The notes beneath the pieces are model-generated. The model did not search any database. It saw only the letters and a list, made by a program, of their open reading frames with translations, and was not told the origin of the DNA. A program made the translations under genes and the position numbers. A stretch of 64,000 nt of DNA from Pseudomonas leptonychotis (GTDB taxonomy: Bacteria > Pseudomonadota > Gammaproteobacteria > Pseudomonadales > Pseudomonadaceae): positions 432,240 to 496,239 of the forward strand of contig NZ_RFLV01000003.1 in assembly GCF_004920405.1 (NCBI RefSeq), written 5' to 3'. This document shows, piece after piece, positions 23,756-34,471 of this stretch. Numbering within the stretch: position 1 is the first letter of the stretch; every line of letters starts with the position of its first letter.

Positions 23756-23777
23756 GATAAAACGCTAATTCAGGCGA

Positions 23778-24275
23778 TCAAAACGGGATGTCATCGTCGA
23801 AGCTGTCGAAGTCCGGAGCGGGTTGAGCTGCTGGCTGCGGAGCCGGACGCGGAGCGGATTGCTGTGGTGCGCGCTGCGGTGCAGCAGCAGGACGTTGCTG
23901 CCGTGGCGCAGAATCGCCACCGGCGTTATCCGGACGGCCGCCCAACAGCTGCATGGTGCCTTGCATGTCGACAACGATCTCGGTGGTATAACGCTTGATA
24001 CCGTCTTTTTCCCACTCACGGGTTTGCAGCTTACCTTCGATATACACCTGCGAACCTTTACGCAGATATTCACCGGCAATTTCCGCAACCTTGCCAAACA
24101 TCGACACACGGTGCCATTCGGTCTTCTCGACCTTCTGCCCGGTTTGCTTGTCGGTCCACTGCTCGCTGGTGGCCAGGCTCAGGTTGGTGACCGCGTTGCC
24201 ATTTGGCAGGTAACGGGTTTCCGGGTCCTGTCCGCAGGTACCGACCAGAATGACTTTGTTAACCCCACGGGCCAT
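23778..24275 (-). CDS. ssb: Single-stranded DNA-binding protein
   Basis: SSB coats single-stranded DNA and recruits repair and replication proteins. The 165-residue protein has an N-terminal OB fold ([22 protein letters not shown] to about residue 112), a Gln/Pro/Ala-rich linker and the conserved acidic tail [14 protein letters not shown] 24275 has AGGAGA six bases upstream. It is 17 bases after the MFS gene and divergent from uvrA through it, in the usual Pseudomonas ssb-MFS-uvrA neighbourhood. Confidence 0.97.
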   Translation of the reverse strand: MARGVNKVILVGTCGQDPETRYLPNGNAVTNLSLATSEQWTDKQTGQKVEKTEWHRVSMFGKVAEIAGEYLRKGSQVYIEGKLQTREWEKDGIKRYTTEIVVDMQGTMQLLGGRPDNAGGDSAPRQQRPAAAPQRAPQQSAPRPAPQPAAQPAPDFDSFDDDIPF

Positions 24276-24292
24276 AACGTTCTCCTAGGCTT

Positions 24293-25681
24293 TCAGCACG
24301 CCGCCGGCACCGGCTCTATGAGGCGCTCGAGGGACGTGCGGTCCAATTGTTGGGTATCCACTTTGATATAGATGGCGGCTTCTTCATGCACCACTACAGC
24401 ATCCGCCACACCGGGCAATGCCTGTAGACGCTCGGCCAGCCCTGTTTCTTGCAAGGCCACAGCTGAAAGTGGCAGGCGCAGGCTGGTGACATACGGCGGT
24501 TCGCGCATAGTAACAGCAAAAACCAGCCAAAAAAGAGCCAGCACGGCACAGCCCGCAAACACACCCGACAGGCTGTAGTGCTGATACAACCAACCACCGA
24601 GGATGCCACCGATGGCCGCACCCAGAAACTGGCTGGTGGAATAAACGCCCATCGCTGTGCCCTTACCACCCGCTGGCGCGACCTTGCTAATCAGCGAAGG
24701 CAATGACGCCTCCAGTAGATTGAACGCGGTAAAGAACACCACTGTGCCGAGCACCAGCGCACGCAAGCTGGTACCGAACCACCAAAAGAACAGCTCACAC
24801 AGCAGCAGCACGCTCACCGCGCCGAGCAGCACAGGCTTCATCTGACGCTTCTTCTCACCATAAATGATGAACGGCACCATGCCGAAGAAACCTACCAGTA
24901 ACGCGGTCAGATACACCCACCAGTGTTCTTCCTTGGCCAACCCACCCTGCTCTACCAGCGCCAGCGGCAAGGCAATAAAGCTGGCCATCAGGATGGCATG
25001 CAACACCAGAATGCCGAAGTCCAGACGCAGTAAGTCAGGATGCTTGAGTGTCGGCAGCAGTGCCTGCTTGCTCACCCGCGACTCACGGTGCTGCAGCGGC
25101 CCGGCAGAAGAGGGCACTAGCCCGGCAACGATCACAATGCCCAGCAGCGCCATCGCTGCGGTGGCGAGAAACAGACCCGACAAACCAAAGGCACGCGTCA
25201 GCAGCGGGCCGACCACCATTGCCACCGCAAACGACAAGCCGATGCTCATGCCAATCATGGCCATCGCCTTAGTCCGGTGCTGCTCGCGAGTGAGATCGGA
25301 GAGCAGCGCCATCACCGCCGCTGAAATCGCCCCGGCGCCTTGCAGCACGCGCCCAGCAATCACCCCCCAAATCGAATCGGCATTGGCTGCCAGCAGGCTG
25401 CCGGCGGCAAAAATCAGCAAGCCCGCATAGATCACCGGACGCCTGCCGATGCGATCACTGAGCATGCCAAAAGGGATTTGCAAGAACGCCTGCGTCAGGC
25501 CATACGCACCTATCGCCAAACCAATCAGTGCGGGGGTCGAACCCGCCAGGTCCATGCCATAGGTCGCCAGCACCGGCAGCACCATAAACATACCGAGCAT
25601 ACGGAACGCGAACACCAGCGCCAGGCCACTGGCCGCGCGGGTCTCGCTGCCACTCATACGCTCGCTGTGCGGATCGTGCAT
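24293..25681 (-). CDS. MFS transporter with C-terminal YAM domain (YajR-like)
   Basis: The 462-residue protein has 12 predicted membrane helices and the MFS loop 2-3 motif GMLSDRIGRRPVIY (about 66-79). After the last helix (about 375-395) follows a soluble ferredoxin-like domain, LQALPGVADAVVVHEEAAIY near 420-440, as the YAM domain of E. coli YajR. An inner-membrane drug or metabolite exporter is likely; substrate unknown. Start ATG 25681 fits homologues beginning MHDPHSERM; an upstream extension to 25732 is open but not needed. Confidence 0.88.
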   Translation of the reverse strand: MHDPHSERMSGSETRAASGLALVFAFRMLGMFMVLPVLATYGMDLAGSTPALIGLAIGAYGLTQAFLQIPFGMLSDRIGRRPVIYAGLLIFAAGSLLAANADSIWGVIAGRVLQGAGAISAAVMALLSDLTREQHRTKAMAMIGMSIGLSFAVAMVVGPLLTRAFGLSGLFLATAAMALLGIVIVAGLVPSSAGPLQHRESRVSKQALLPTLKHPDLLRLDFGILVLHAILMASFIALPLALVEQGGLAKEEHWWVYLTALLVGFFGMVPFIIYGEKKRQMKPVLLGAVSVLLLCELFFWWFGTSLRALVLGTVVFFTAFNLLEASLPSLISKVAPAGGKGTAMGVYSTSQFLGAAIGGILGGWLYQHYSLSGVFAGCAVLALFWLVFAVTMREPPYVTSLRLPLSAVALQETGLAERLQALPGVADAVVVHEEAAIYIKVDTQQLDRTSLERLIEPVPAAC

Positions 25682-25749
25682 GGAAAACGCTCTGTCGAAA
25701 TAGGCGGCGATTCTAGCAGCCTCAATGGTCATGGCACAGCAGTGACGCT

Positions 25750-25779
25750 TTGCCGCGCCCGCCTATGGGGCCGTATACT
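25750..25779 (+). promoter_or_regulatory. Possible uvrA promoter
   Basis: TTGCCG (25750-25755) and TATACT (25774-25779) are spaced by 18 bases in the divergent 134-base MFS-uvrA gap. I find no clear LexA box (CTG-N10-CAG) here. Confidence 0.35.
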
Positions 25780-25815
25780 CGTTGGTTTTCCGCCCGCCAT
25801 GCGAGGCCGTTGTTT

Positions 25816-28671
25816 GTGGACAAGATTCTGATCCGGGGTGCGCGCACCCATAACCTGAAAAACATCGACCTGACCCTGCCCCGCGACAAGCTGATCGTGA
25901 TTACCGGCCTGTCCGGCTCTGGCAAGTCGTCACTGGCGTTTGACACCCTCTACGCCGAGGGTCAGCGCCGCTATGTGGAATCCCTGTCGGCCTACGCCCG
26001 CCAGTTCCTGTCGATGATGGAAAAGCCTGACGTCGACACCATCGAAGGCCTGTCGCCGGCGATCTCCATCGAGCAGAAGTCCACTTCACACAACCCACGC
26101 TCCACCGTCGGCACCATTACCGAGATTTACGACTACCTGCGCCTGCTCTATGCCCGCGCCGGTATTCCGCGCTGCCCGGACCACGATCTGCCGCTGGAAG
26201 CGCAGACCGTCAGCCAAATGGTCGACCAGGTATTAGCCCTGCCCGAAGGCAGCAAGCTGATGTTGTTGGCGCCGGTGATTCGCGAACGTAAAGGCGAACA
26301 CCTGGCGATCTTCGACGAGCTGCGTGCCCAAGGCTTCGTGCGCGTGCGAGTCAACGGCAAGATTTACGAGTTGGATGAACTGCCGAAACTCGATAAACAG
26401 AAGAAGCACAGCATCGATGCCGTGGTTGACCGTTTCAAGGCGCGCGGCGATCTGCAGCAGCGCCTGGCCGAATCCTTCGAAACCGCCCTCAAGCTGGCCG
26501 ACGGCCTGGCCCTGGTCGCGCCCCTCCCCGCCGAAGGCAACAACGAGCAAGGTGAAGAAGGCGAAGAAATCATCTTCTCCGCCCGCTTCGCCTGCCCAAC
26601 CTGCGGCCACTCGATCAGCGAACTAGAGCCCAAGCTGTTTTCTTTCAACAACCCGGCCGGCGCCTGCCCGACCTGCGACGGCCTGGGCGTGAAGCAGTTC
26701 TTTGACATCAAGCGCCTGGTTAATGGCGAGATGACCCTGGCCGAAGGCGCAATCCGTGGCTGGGACCGGCGCAACGTGTATTACTTCCAGATGCTCGGCT
26801 CCCTCGCCGCGCACTACGGCTTTAGCCTGGAAGTACCGTTCGACGAGCTCAGCGCCGAGCACCAGAAGTGCATCTTATTTGGTAGCGGTACGCAGAACGT
26901 CGACTTCAAGTACCTCAACGACCGTGGCGATATCGTCAAGCGCTCGCACCCTTTCGAAGGGATCGTGCCCAACCTGGAGCGGCGCTACCGCGAAACTGAA
27001 TCCACCAGCGTGCGCGAGGAACTGGCCAAGTTCCTCAGCACCCAGGCCTGCCAGGATTGCCGTGGCACTCGCCTGCGCCGGGAGGCCCGCCACGTGTGGG
27101 TTGGAGAGAAAACCCTACCGGCAGTCAGTGGTATGCCGATTGGCGACGCCACCGAGTATTTCGGCAGCCTGGCGCTGCCTGGTCGGCGCGGCGAAATCGC
27201 CGAGAAGATCCTTAAAGAAATTCGCGAACGCCTGCAGTTTTTGGTCAACGTTGGCCTCGACTACCTGACCCTGGACCGCAGCGCCGACACCCTGTCGGGC
27301 GGGGAAGCACAGCGTATCCGCCTGGCCAGTCAAATCGGCGCAGGGCTGGTTGGAGTCATGTACATCCTCGATGAGCCGTCCATCGGCCTGCATCAGCGTG
27401 ACAACGAGCGCCTGCTCGGCACCCTGCGTCACCTGCGCGATATCGGTAATACGGTGATCGTGGTCGAGCACGACGAAGACGCCATTCGCATGGCCGACTA
27501 CGTAGTCGATATTGGCCCAGGGGCTGGCGTACACGGCGGCCAGATCGTCGCACAAGGCACCGCAGCCGAAGTCATGGCGCATCCAGACTCACTCACCGGC
27601 AAGTACCTCTCCGGCCGGGTGAAGATCGCCGTTCCGGCTAAGCGTACGCCACGGGACAAGAAACTCTCGTTGAAGATTAAAGGCGCGCGCGGCAATAACC
27701 TGCGCAATGTCGATCTGGATATTCCGATTGGCCTGCTGACCTGCGTGACGGGTGTATCCGGCTCAGGCAAGTCGACGCTGATCAACAACACCTTGTACCC
27801 GCTGAGCGCCACCGCACTCAACGGCGCCACCACTTTAGAAGCTGCCGCCCACGACAGCATCGACGGCCTGCAACACCTGGATAAGGTGGTGGACATCGAC
27901 CAAAGCCCAATCGGCCGCACACCACGCTCGAACCCTGCGACCTACACCGGCCTGTTCACTCCGATCCGTGAACTGTTCGCCGGCGTGCCGGAATCGCGCT
28001 CACGCGGTTACGGCCCAGGACGCTTCAGCTTCAACGTCAAAGGCGGACGCTGTGAAGCCTGCCAAGGCGACGGCCTGATCAAAGTGGAAATGCACTTCCT
28101 GCCGGACATCTACGTGCCTTGCGACGTGTGCAAAAGTAAACGCTACAACCGTGAAACCCTGGAAGTGAAATACAAGGGCAAGAGCATCACCGAAGTGCTG
28201 GACATGACCATCGAGGAAGCGCGAGTGTTCTTCGATGCCGTACCTGCATTGGCGCGCAAGCTACAAACTCTGATGGATGTGGGGCTGTCGTATATCAAGC
28301 TGGGCCAGTCGGCGACCACCCTTTCCGGCGGTGAAGCACAACGGGTCAAGCTGAGCCGCGAGCTAAGCAAGCGCGACACCGGCAAAACCCTGTATATCCT
28401 TGATGAGCCGACCACGGGCCTGCACTTCGCTGATATCCAGCAACTGCTCGACGTGCTGCATCGCCTGCGGGACCACGGCAACACCGTGGTGGTGATCGAG
28501 CACAACCTGGACGTGATCAAGACGGCCGACTGGCTAGTCGATCTCGGCCCAGAAGGCGGCTCCAAGGGCGGTCAGATCATTGCTTTCGGCACCCCAGAAG
28601 AAGTCGCAGAGATGCCGCAGTCGCATACCGGTTACTTCCTCAAACCACTGCTGGAACGTGACCGCGACTAA
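25816..28671 (+). CDS. uvrA: Excinuclease ABC subunit A
   Basis: UvrA is the damage-sensing ATPase of nucleotide excision repair. The 951-residue protein has two ABC modules: Walker [10 protein letters not shown] (31-39) and GVSGSGKST (about 640), signatures LSGGEAQRI and LSGGEAQRV, and Walker [14 protein letters not shown] and [13 protein letters not shown]. The zinc modules CPTC/CPTC (about 252-283) and CEAC/CDVC (about 740-765) are intact. The start is GTG 25816 ([13 protein letters not shown]) by homology; a longer frame to 25750 exists. It is monocistronic and followed by a strong terminator. Confidence 0.97.
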   Translation: MDKILIRGARTHNLKNIDLTLPRDKLIVITGLSGSGKSSLAFDTLYAEGQRRYVESLSAYARQFLSMMEKPDVDTIEGLSPAISIEQKSTSHNPRSTVGTITEIYDYLRLLYARAGIPRCPDHDLPLEAQTVSQMVDQVLALPEGSKLMLLAPVIRERKGEHLAIFDELRAQGFVRVRVNGKIYELDELPKLDKQKKHSIDAVVDRFKARGDLQQRLAESFETALKLADGLALVAPLPAEGNNEQGEEGEEIIFSARFACPTCGHSISELEPKLFSFNNPAGACPTCDGLGVKQFFDIKRLVNGEMTLAEGAIRGWDRRNVYYFQMLGSLAAHYGFSLEVPFDELSAEHQKCILFGSGTQNVDFKYLNDRGDIVKRSHPFEGIVPNLERRYRETESTSVREELAKFLSTQACQDCRGTRLRREARHVWVGEKTLPAVSGMPIGDATEYFGSLALPGRRGEIAEKILKEIRERLQFLVNVGLDYLTLDRSADTLSGGEAQRIRLASQIGAGLVGVMYILDEPSIGLHQRDNERLLGTLRHLRDIGNTVIVVEHDEDAIRMADYVVDIGPGAGVHGGQIVAQGTAAEVMAHPDSLTGKYLSGRVKIAVPAKRTPRDKKLSLKIKGARGNNLRNVDLDIPIGLLTCVTGVSGSGKSTLINNTLYPLSATALNGATTLEAAAHDSIDGLQHLDKVVDIDQSPIGRTPRSNPATYTGLFTPIRELFAGVPESRSRGYGPGRFSFNVKGGRCEACQGDGLIKVEMHFLPDIYVPCDVCKSKRYNRETLEVKYKGKSITEVLDMTIEEARVFFDAVPALARKLQTLMDVGLSYIKLGQSATTLSGGEAQRVKLSRELSKRDTGKTLYILDEPTTGLHFADIQQLLDVLHRLRDHGNTVVVIEHNLDVIKTADWLVDLGPEGGSKGGQIIAFGTPEEVAEMPQSHTGYFLKPLLERDRD

Positions 28672-28682
28672 CCTCGCGCAAA

Positions 28683-28720
28683 GACAAAAAAGCCCCGATC
28701 ATTCGGGGCTTTTTTGTGTC
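28683..28720. terminator. Bidirectional terminator between uvrA and the ferritin gene
   Basis: AAAAAAGCCCCGA-tcat-TCGGGGCTTTTTT, GC stem with A-run before and T-run after, lies between two convergent genes. Confidence 0.92.
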
Positions 28721-28729
28721 GATGGGAAC

Positions 28730-29194
28730 CTACATTTGCGACTGCAAATAGTTCTCCAGGCCGAGACTGCTAATCAGCCCCAGTTGAATTTCTAGCCAGT
28801 AGGCGTGATCTTCTTCAGTGTCCTTGAGCTGGACCAACAGAATATCGCGGGTGTGGTAATCCTGATGTTGTTCGCACAACGCGATACCTTTGCTCAGCGC
28901 AGCGCGCACCTGATACTCCAGCGCCAGATCGAGCTTGAGCATCTCCGGCACCGTCTGCCCAAAGTGGAAGCTGTCAGGCACCATGTCCGGCGTGCCCTCA
29001 AGAAACAGAATGCGCTTGAGGATGGCATCAGCGTGCTGAGTCTCTTCTTCCATCTCATGATTAATACGCTCGTACAGCTTGGTGAACCCCCAATCCTCAT
29101 ACAGGCGCGAGTGCACGAAATACTGATCACGGGCGGCCAGCTCGCCCTTGAGCAGCATTTTCAGATAATCGATGACTTCAACATGGCCTTTCAT
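28730..29194 (-). CDS. ftnA: Bacterial ferritin FtnA-type (bacterioferritin-like, no haem ligand)
   Basis: The 154-residue four-helix protein stores iron. Ferroxidase ligands Glu18, Glu51, His54, Glu93/94 region, Glu127/128 and His130 are present. Position 52, Met in haem-binding bacterioferritin, is Thr here (EETQHAD), so a haem-free FtnA-type cage is expected, as in P. aeruginosa FtnA (earlier called BfrA). N-terminus [11 protein letters not shown] and end [10 protein letters not shown] fit the family. The upstream 143 bases to the next terminator show no obvious Fur box; regulation is not readable. Confidence 0.9.
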   Translation of the reverse strand: MKGHVEVIDYLKMLLKGELAARDQYFVHSRLYEDWGFTKLYERINHEMEEETQHADAILKRILFLEGTPDMVPDSFHFGQTVPEMLKLDLALEYQVRAALSKGIALCEQHQDYHTRDILLVQLKDTEEDHAYWLEIQLGLISSLGLENYLQSQM

Positions 29195-29337
29195 GGGGCA
29201 GTTCCTTAACCAAACAACATACAGGCATTAATGCTGGGCGCGCGCCGACGATAGGTCAAGTGGCACACCCGCGCATCCGCCATCCAACAACCATCAGCCA
29301 CTGCAGAGCCATACCTTAGGCGCTTTTTCTCGCCCAT

Positions 29338-29368
29338 AAAAAAACCGGGCCAAGGCCCGGTTTTTTAT
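29338..29368 (-). terminator. Terminator of the alpha operon
   Basis: CCGGGCC-aa-GGCCCGG with A-run and six T; on the minus strand it follows rplQ by 13 bases. Confidence 0.9.
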
Positions 29369-29380
29369 ACAACCAGCGAC

Positions 29381-29767
29381 TTACTCAGCGTCTACAGCTG
29401 CACCAGCGACCGGACGGTCAACCAGCTCAACGTAGGCCATTGGAGCATTGTCACCAGTGCGGAAGCCGCACTTGAGGATACGCAGGTAACCGCCCTGACG
29501 GGTGGCGTAGCGCTTGCCCAGGTCGTTAAACAGCTTACCAACGATGGCTTTCGAACGAGTACGGTCGAAGGCCAGACGGCGGTTTGCAACGCTGTCTTCT
29601 TTAGCCAGAGTGATCAGCGGCTCGGCAACGCGGCGCAGCTCTTTGGCTTTCGGAAGAGTAGTTTTGATCAGCTCATGCTCGAACAGCGATACCGCCATGT
29701 TCTGAAACATGGCCTTGCGGTGTGCGCTGGTGCGGCTGAGGTGACGGCCACTTTTACGATGACGCAT
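29381..29767 (-). CDS. rplQ: 50S ribosomal protein L17
   Basis: 128 residues beginning [20 protein letters not shown], the classic L17 N-terminus, with [26 protein letters not shown] near the end. Last gene of the alpha operon (rpsM-rpsK-rpsD-rpoA-rplQ), followed by the terminator. Length and sequence are normal. Confidence 0.98.
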   Translation of the reverse strand: MRHRKSGRHLSRTSAHRKAMFQNMAVSLFEHELIKTTLPKAKELRRVAEPLITLAKEDSVANRRLAFDRTRSKAIVGKLFNDLGKRYATRQGGYLRILKCGFRTGDNAPMAYVELVDRPVAGAAVDAE

Positions 29768-29809
29768 GGTTCAATTCCTTACCAAACTCACGTTCGGTGA
29801 TGATGACGA

Positions 29810-30811
29810 TCAGGCAGTCGCCTTATCGTCTTTCTTCAGACTTGCCGGCGGCCAATTGTCGAGGCGCATACCGAGGGACAGACCGCGAGAAGCCAGAACA
29901 TCCTTGATTTCAGTCAGGGATTTCTTGCCCAAGTTCGGCGTTTTCAACAGTTCCACTTCGGTGCGCTGAATCAGATCACCAATGTAGTAAATGTTCTCTG
30001 CCTTGAGGCAGTTTGCCGAACGTACAGTCAGTTCCAAGTCATCAACCGGACGCAGAAGGATCGGATCGATCTCGTCTTCCTGCTCGATAACAACAGGCTC
30101 ACTGTCACCTTTGAGGTCGACGAACGCAGCCAACTGCTGTTGCAGAATGGTTGCAGCGCGGCGAATAGCCTCTTCAGGGTCCAGAGTACCGTTGGTCTCC
30201 AGGTCAATAACCAGCTTGTCCAGGTTAGTACGCTGCTCAACACGAGCGTTTTCCACCACGTACGACACACGGCGTACCGGGCTGAACGAAGCATCCAGCT
30301 GCAAGCGACCAATGCTGCGGCTTTCATCTTCATCGCTCTGACGAGCATCAGCCGGCTCATAGCCGCGACCACGAGCTATGGTGAGCTTCATGTTCAGCGC
30401 GCCAGTGGAAGCCATGTTGGCGATTACGTGGTCGCCATTGACGATTTCAACATCGTGATCCAGCTGAATATCGGCAGCGGTAACTACACCCGAGCCCTTC
30501 TTCGCCAGAGTCAACGTCACTTCGTCACGACCATGCAGTTTGACAGCCAGACCTTTCAGGTTGAGCAGGATTTCAATGACATCTTCCTGAACACCTTCTA
30601 TGGCGCTGTACTCATGGAGTACACCGTCAATCTCGGCCTCAACTACTGCACAGCCAGGCATGGAGGACAACAGGATGCGGCGCAGCGCGTTGCCCAGGGT
30701 GTGGCCAAAGCCGCGCTCGAGAGGCTCGAGCGTGATCTTGGCGCGGGTCGGACTGACCACCTGCACATCAATGTGACGGGGGGTCAGGAACTCATTTACC
30801 GAAATCTGCAT
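29810..30811 (-). CDS. rpoA: RNA polymerase alpha subunit
   Basis: 333 residues with the N-terminal assembly domain ([33 protein letters not shown] near 20-50) and, after a flexible linker near 235-250, the C-terminal domain that contacts UP elements and activators ([18 protein letters not shown]). It initiates RNAP assembly with RpoB and RpoC, both encoded in this window. Follows rpsD by 22 bases. Confidence 0.98.
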   Translation of the reverse strand: MQISVNEFLTPRHIDVQVVSPTRAKITLEPLERGFGHTLGNALRRILLSSMPGCAVVEAEIDGVLHEYSAIEGVQEDVIEILLNLKGLAVKLHGRDEVTLTLAKKGSGVVTAADIQLDHDVEIVNGDHVIANMASTGALNMKLTIARGRGYEPADARQSDEDESRSIGRLQLDASFSPVRRVSYVVENARVEQRTNLDKLVIDLETNGTLDPEEAIRRAATILQQQLAAFVDLKGDSEPVVIEQEDEIDPILLRPVDDLELTVRSANCLKAENIYYIGDLIQRTEVELLKTPNLGKKSLTEIKDVLASRGLSLGMRLDNWPPASLKKDDKATA

Positions 30812-30833
30812 GGATGCACCTATTTTCTAGCCC

Positions 30834-31454
30834 TTACTTGGAGTAGAGCTCGACAATCAGGCTTTCGTTGATGTCAGCGGAGAGATCACTGCGCGCCGGG
30901 ACGCTTTTGAACACGCCAGACTTCTTCTCAGTGTCTACTTCTACCCATTCAACGCGGCCACGCTGGGCACACAGCTCGAGAGCTTGAACAATGCGCAGCT
31001 GATTCTTCGCCTTCTCGCGAATTGCAACGACGTCGCCAGCTTTAACCTGGTAAGACGGAACGTTTACAGTATTGCCGTTTACGCTGATCGACTTGTGCGA
31101 GACCAGCTGACGGGATTCAGCGCGAGTTGAGCCGAAGCCCATGCGATAAACCACGTTATCCAGACGACACTCGAGCAATTGCAGAAGGTTCTCACCAGTA
31201 GCGCCTTTCTTGCCGGCAGCTGCTTTGTAATAACCGCTGAATTGACGCTCAAGTACACCGTAGATACGACGAACTTTTTGCTTCTCACGCAGCTGGGTGC
31301 CGTAGTCAGACTGACGACCACGGCGCTGACCGTGAATACCTGGGGCTGCTTCGATGTTGCACTTCGATTCCAGAGCGCGTACACCGCTTTTCAGGAAAAG
31401 ATCTGTGCCTTCACGACGAGACAGTTTGCATTTGGGACCAATGTAACGAGCCAT
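30834..31454 (-). CDS. rpsD: 30S ribosomal protein S4
   Basis: 206 residues; [21 protein letters not shown]-terminus, of the type with a single Cys (no zinc knuckle), and an S4 RNA-binding domain with [25 protein letters not shown] near residue 92-116. Primary 16S rRNA binder and, in enterobacteria, the translational regulator of this operon. Confidence 0.98.
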   Translation of the reverse strand: MARYIGPKCKLSRREGTDLFLKSGVRALESKCNIEAAPGIHGQRRGRQSDYGTQLREKQKVRRIYGVLERQFSGYYKAAAGKKGATGENLLQLLECRLDNVVYRMGFGSTRAESRQLVSHKSISVNGNTVNVPSYQVKAGDVVAIREKAKNQLRIVQALELCAQRGRVEWVEVDTEKKSGVFKSVPARSDLSADINESLIVELYSK

Positions 31455-31471
31455 TTCTCACTGTCTCCTGA

Positions 31472-31861
31472 TTACACGCGACGCTTCTTCGAAGGACGGC
31501 ATCCGTTATGCGGAATGGGCGTCACATCGGTGATGCTGGCGATCTTATAGCCACAACCGTTCAAAGCACGGACAGCGGACTCACGACCCGGACCGGGACC
31601 CTTAACGTTAACGTCGAGGTTCTTCAGACCGTATTCCAGCGCAGCTTGACCAGCACGTTCAGCGGCCACCTGGGCAGCAAACGGGGTGCTTTTACGCGAA
31701 CCGCGGAAACCTGAACCACCTGAGGTAGCCCAAGACAGAGCGTTGCCCTGACGGTCAGTAATGGTCACGATTGTGTTGTTGAAAGAAGCGTGGATGTGGG
31801 CGATGCCATCAACCACCGTCTTTTTGACTTTCTTACGAGTACGAGCAGCAGGTTTTGCCAT
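31472..31861 (-). CDS. rpsK: 30S ribosomal protein S11
   Basis: 129 residues, basic N-terminus, [22 protein letters not shown] near 20-41 and C-terminal [18 protein letters not shown] with the Asn-Gly site at which isoaspartate forms in S11. Eighteen bases after it rpsD begins. Confidence 0.98.
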   Translation of the reverse strand: MAKPAARTRKKVKKTVVDGIAHIHASFNNTIVTITDRQGNALSWATSGGSGFRGSRKSTPFAAQVAAERAGQAALEYGLKNLDVNVKGPGPGRESAVRALNGCGYKIASITDVTPIPHNGCRPSKKRRV

Positions 31862-31891
31862 GACTAAATTCCTGTCGATGCGCGAATGCGA

Positions 31892-32248
31892 TTACTTGCG
31901 GATCGGCTTACGCGGGCCCTTACGGGTACGCGCGTTGGTCTTGGTACGCTGACCGCGAGCCGGAAGACCACGACGATGACGCAGGCCGCGGTAGCAACCC
32001 AGGTCCATCAAGCGCTTGATTTTCATGTTCACTTCACGACGCAGGTCGCCTTCGGTATTAACCTTGGCTACTTCGCCACGCAGCTGCTCGATCTGCTCGT
32101 CAGAGAGATCTTTGATTTTTGCAGCCGGATTAACGCCGGCGGCAGCACAGACTTTCTGTGCAGTTGTGCGACCAACACCATAGATGTAGGTCAACGAGAT
32201 AACAGTGTGCTTGTTATCCGGAATGTTAACGCCTGCAATACGGGCCAT
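31892..32248 (-). CDS. rpsM: 30S ribosomal protein S13
   Basis: 118 residues starting [21 protein letters not shown] and ending with the basic tail that reaches the tRNA P site ([20 protein letters not shown]). First gene behind the alpha-operon promoter. Its leader from the promoter is about 50 bases, too short for a large S4-binding pseudoknot of the E. coli kind. Confidence 0.98.
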   Translation of the reverse strand: MARIAGVNIPDNKHTVISLTYIYGVGRTTAQKVCAAAGVNPAAKIKDLSDEQIEQLRGEVAKVNTEGDLRREVNMKIKRLMDLGCYRGLRHRRGLPARGQRTKTNARTRKGPRKPIRK

Positions 32249-32307
32249 TCAGTGGAACTCCAATTGACAGCTACCTACGCCCCGGAAGCCAAGAAATAGG
32301 GCGCGAG

Positions 32308-32336
32308 ATACTAACGCTGTAGAAACAAATAATCAA
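32308..32336 (-). promoter_or_regulatory. Alpha-operon promoter, sigma70 type
   Basis: On the minus strand TTGATT (-35, 32336-32331), exactly 17 bases, TAGTAT (-10, 32313-32308). Start expected near 32301. The -35 begins directly after the terminator stem at 32337-32360. Confidence 0.7.
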
Positions 32337-32360
32337 CCCGGCAGCGCACTAGCTGCCGGG
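32337..32360 (-). terminator. Hairpin at the end of the spc operon
   Basis: CCCGGCAG (32360-32353) pairs with CTGCCGGG (32344-32337), loop eight bases, followed by TTGATTATTT. T-run is imperfect, so termination may be partial. Confidence 0.65.
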
Positions 32361-32379
32361 CTTGTCACTTCTCTCACAC

Positions 32380-32496
32380 TCAGCCTTGGCGCTGCTTGTG
32401 ACGCGGTTCCGAGCTGCAAATCACGCGAACAACACCTTCGCGACGAACAATCTTGCAGTTACGGCACAGCTTTTTCACTGATGCACGAACTTTCAT
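32380..32496 (-). CDS. rpmJ: 50S ribosomal protein L36
   Basis: A 38-residue frame, starting [20 protein letters not shown] and ending HKQRQG, with zinc ligands Cys11, Cys14, Cys27 and His33: the zinc-containing (C+) form. Start ATG 32496 has GGAG upstream. Located between secY and the alpha promoter, its normal place. Confidence 0.97.
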   Translation of the reverse strand: MKVRASVKKLCRNCKIVRREGVVRVICSSEPRHKQRQG

Positions 32497-32522
32497 CACC
32501 AACTCCTCGAACCTTATGGGCC

Positions 32523-33851
32523 TCAGCGCAGCATGCCGCTGCCGTAGCCCTTCAGGTTAGCTTTCTTCATCAGGGATTCGTACTGGTGCGAAACGAGGTG
32601 CGATTGTACTTGCGACATAAAGTCCATCACAACCACTACCACGATCAGCAGCGAAGTCCCGCCAAGATAGAACGGTACGTTGGCAGCCACCACCAGAAAC
32701 TGGGGCAACAAGCATACGGCCGTCATGTACAGAGCACCGAACATGGTCAAGCGAGTCAACACGCCATCGATATAGCGCGCCGATTGCTCACCGGGACGGA
32801 TACCCGGAATAAAGGCACCGGACTTTTTAAGGTTTTCCGCTACGTCTTTCGGGTTGAACATCAGCGCTGTATAGAAGAAGCAGAAGAACACAATCCCTGC
32901 ACTAAACAGCAAAATGTTCAACGGCTGACCAGGAGCGATAGCCTGTGAAATATCCTGCAGCCAGCCCATACCCTCGGACTGACCAAACCAGGCACCCAGC
33001 GAAGCCGGGAATAACAGAAGGCTGCTGGCAAAAATAGCCGGGATAACCCCCGCCATGTTCACCTTCAACGGCAAGTGGCTGGTTTGCGCAGCGAAGACCT
33101 TACGGCCCTGCTGACGCTTGGCGTAGTGCACCGCAATGCGACGCTGACCACGCTCAATGAACACCACGAAACCGATAATCGCTACTGCCAGCAAACCGAT
33201 GGCAATCAGGGCAAAGATATTGATGTCACCCTGACGCGCAGACTCGAAAGACTGCCCTATTGCCGACGGCAGACCGGCCACGATGCCTGCAAAAATCAGC
33301 ATCGAGATACCGTTGCCAACACCGCGCTCAGTGATTTGCTCGCCCAACCACATCATAAACATCGCGCCCGCCACAAACGTGGTGACCGCAACGAAGTGGA
33401 AGCCGAAATCGACCGAAAACGCTACGCCCTGACTGGCCAGGCCGACGGACATGCCGACTGCTTGAACAATTGCCAGGACGAGGGTGCCGTAGCGGGTGTA
33501 CTGGCTAATCTTGCGACGGCCAGCCTCACCTTCCTTCTTCAACTGCTCCAGCTGCGGGCTGACAGCGGTCATGAGCTGCATGATGATCGACGCCGAAATA
33601 TACGGCATGATCCCCAACGCAAAAATGCTCATTCGCTCCAGCGCGCCGCCGGAAAACATGTTGAACAAGCTAAGAATGGTCCCCTCATTCTGTCGAAACA
33701 GGTCCGCCAGCCGGTCCGGATTGATGCCTGGAACGGGAATGTGTGCACCTATCCGATAGACGATGATCGCCATTAACAGAAAGCGCAAACGAGCCCAGAG
33801 TTCGGACAACCCGCCATTGCTGAGCGCTGAGAGAGCACCTTGCTTAGCCAT
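32523..33851 (-). CDS. secY: Preprotein translocase subunit SecY
   Basis: 442 residues, ten predicted membrane helices, forming the Sec channel with SecE (59154-59522). Visible landmarks: N-terminal [28 protein letters not shown], plug region [22 protein letters not shown] near 67-88 and the cytoplasmic loop near the C-terminus [20 protein letters not shown]. Follows rplO without a gap. Confidence 0.98.
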   Translation of the reverse strand: MAKQGALSALSNGGLSELWARLRFLLMAIIVYRIGAHIPVPGINPDRLADLFRQNEGTILSLFNMFSGGALERMSIFALGIMPYISASIIMQLMTAVSPQLEQLKKEGEAGRRKISQYTRYGTLVLAIVQAVGMSVGLASQGVAFSVDFGFHFVAVTTFVAGAMFMMWLGEQITERGVGNGISMLIFAGIVAGLPSAIGQSFESARQGDINIFALIAIGLLAVAIIGFVVFIERGQRRIAVHYAKRQQGRKVFAAQTSHLPLKVNMAGVIPAIFASSLLLFPASLGAWFGQSEGMGWLQDISQAIAPGQPLNILLFSAGIVFFCFFYTALMFNPKDVAENLKKSGAFIPGIRPGEQSARYIDGVLTRLTMFGALYMTAVCLLPQFLVVAANVPFYLGGTSLLIVVVVVMDFMSQVQSHLVSHQYESLMKKANLKGYGSGMLR

Positions 33852-34286
33852 TTATTCCTCGAACTTACCGCCAGCTGCTTCGATAGCCGCGCGCGCACCT
33901 TTGGTGGCGGCGATACCTTTAAGGGTGACTGCCTGAGTAACTTCACCGGACAGCATGACTTTCACACGCCGTACATGTTGGTTGATCAGGTTGGCATCCT
34001 TCAGCGACTGAAGAGTAACAATGCCGCCTTCGATTTTATTCAGCTCGGACGTACGCACTTGTGCGCGGTCCATAGCCTTCAAAGAAACGAAGCCGAACTT
34101 AGGCAGACGGCGGTGCAGAGGCTGCTGGCCGCCTTCAAAACCCGGAGCAATGGTGCCACCGGAGCGGGAGGTTTGACCTTTGTGGCCGCGGCCACCAGTC
34201 TTACCCAAACCGCTACCGATACCACGGCCCGGACGGTGCTTCTCGCGACGGGAACCCGGCGCAGGACTCAAATCGTTCAGGTACAT
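33852..34286 (-). CDS. rplO: 50S ribosomal protein L15
   Basis: 144 residues; [38 protein letters not shown] shows the typical glycine/arginine-rich L15 N-terminus, and [15 protein letters not shown] follows. Next to rpmD (gap three bases). Confidence 0.98.
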   Translation of the reverse strand: MYLNDLSPAPGSRREKHRPGRGIGSGLGKTGGRGHKGQTSRSGGTIAPGFEGGQQPLHRRLPKFGFVSLKAMDRAQVRTSELNKIEGGIVTLQSLKDANLINQHVRRVKVMLSGEVTQAVTLKGIAATKGARAAIEAAGGKFEE

Positions 34287-34289
34287 GTG

Positions 34290-34469
34290 TTAACCCTCGA
34301 CTCGCAGCATGTAGTAAGCCTTGTTGATCATCCCGCGATTCTCGGGAGTATCAAGTACTTCTACGGTGTGACCAATGCGACGCAGCCCCAGACCCTTAAC
34401 GCAGAGTTTATGGTTGGGGATACGGCCGGTCATGCTTTTGATCAGCGTGACTTTTACGGTATTAGCCAT
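34290..34469 (-). CDS. rpmD: 50S ribosomal protein L30
   Basis: A 59-residue frame beginning [20 protein letters not shown] and containing [20 protein letters not shown], which is the L30 signature. ATG 34469 lies two bases after the rpsE stop; its own stop is three bases before rplO. Short, but position and sequence leave little doubt. Confidence 0.97.
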   Translation of the reverse strand: MANTVKVTLIKSMTGRIPNHKLCVKGLGLRRIGHTVEVLDTPENRGMINKAYYMLRVEG

Positions 34470-34471
34470 GA

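Noticed and set aside
25682..25815. LexA (SOS) box in front of uvrA
   Set aside because: No CTG-N10-CAG palindrome with the AT-rich core was found in the gap.
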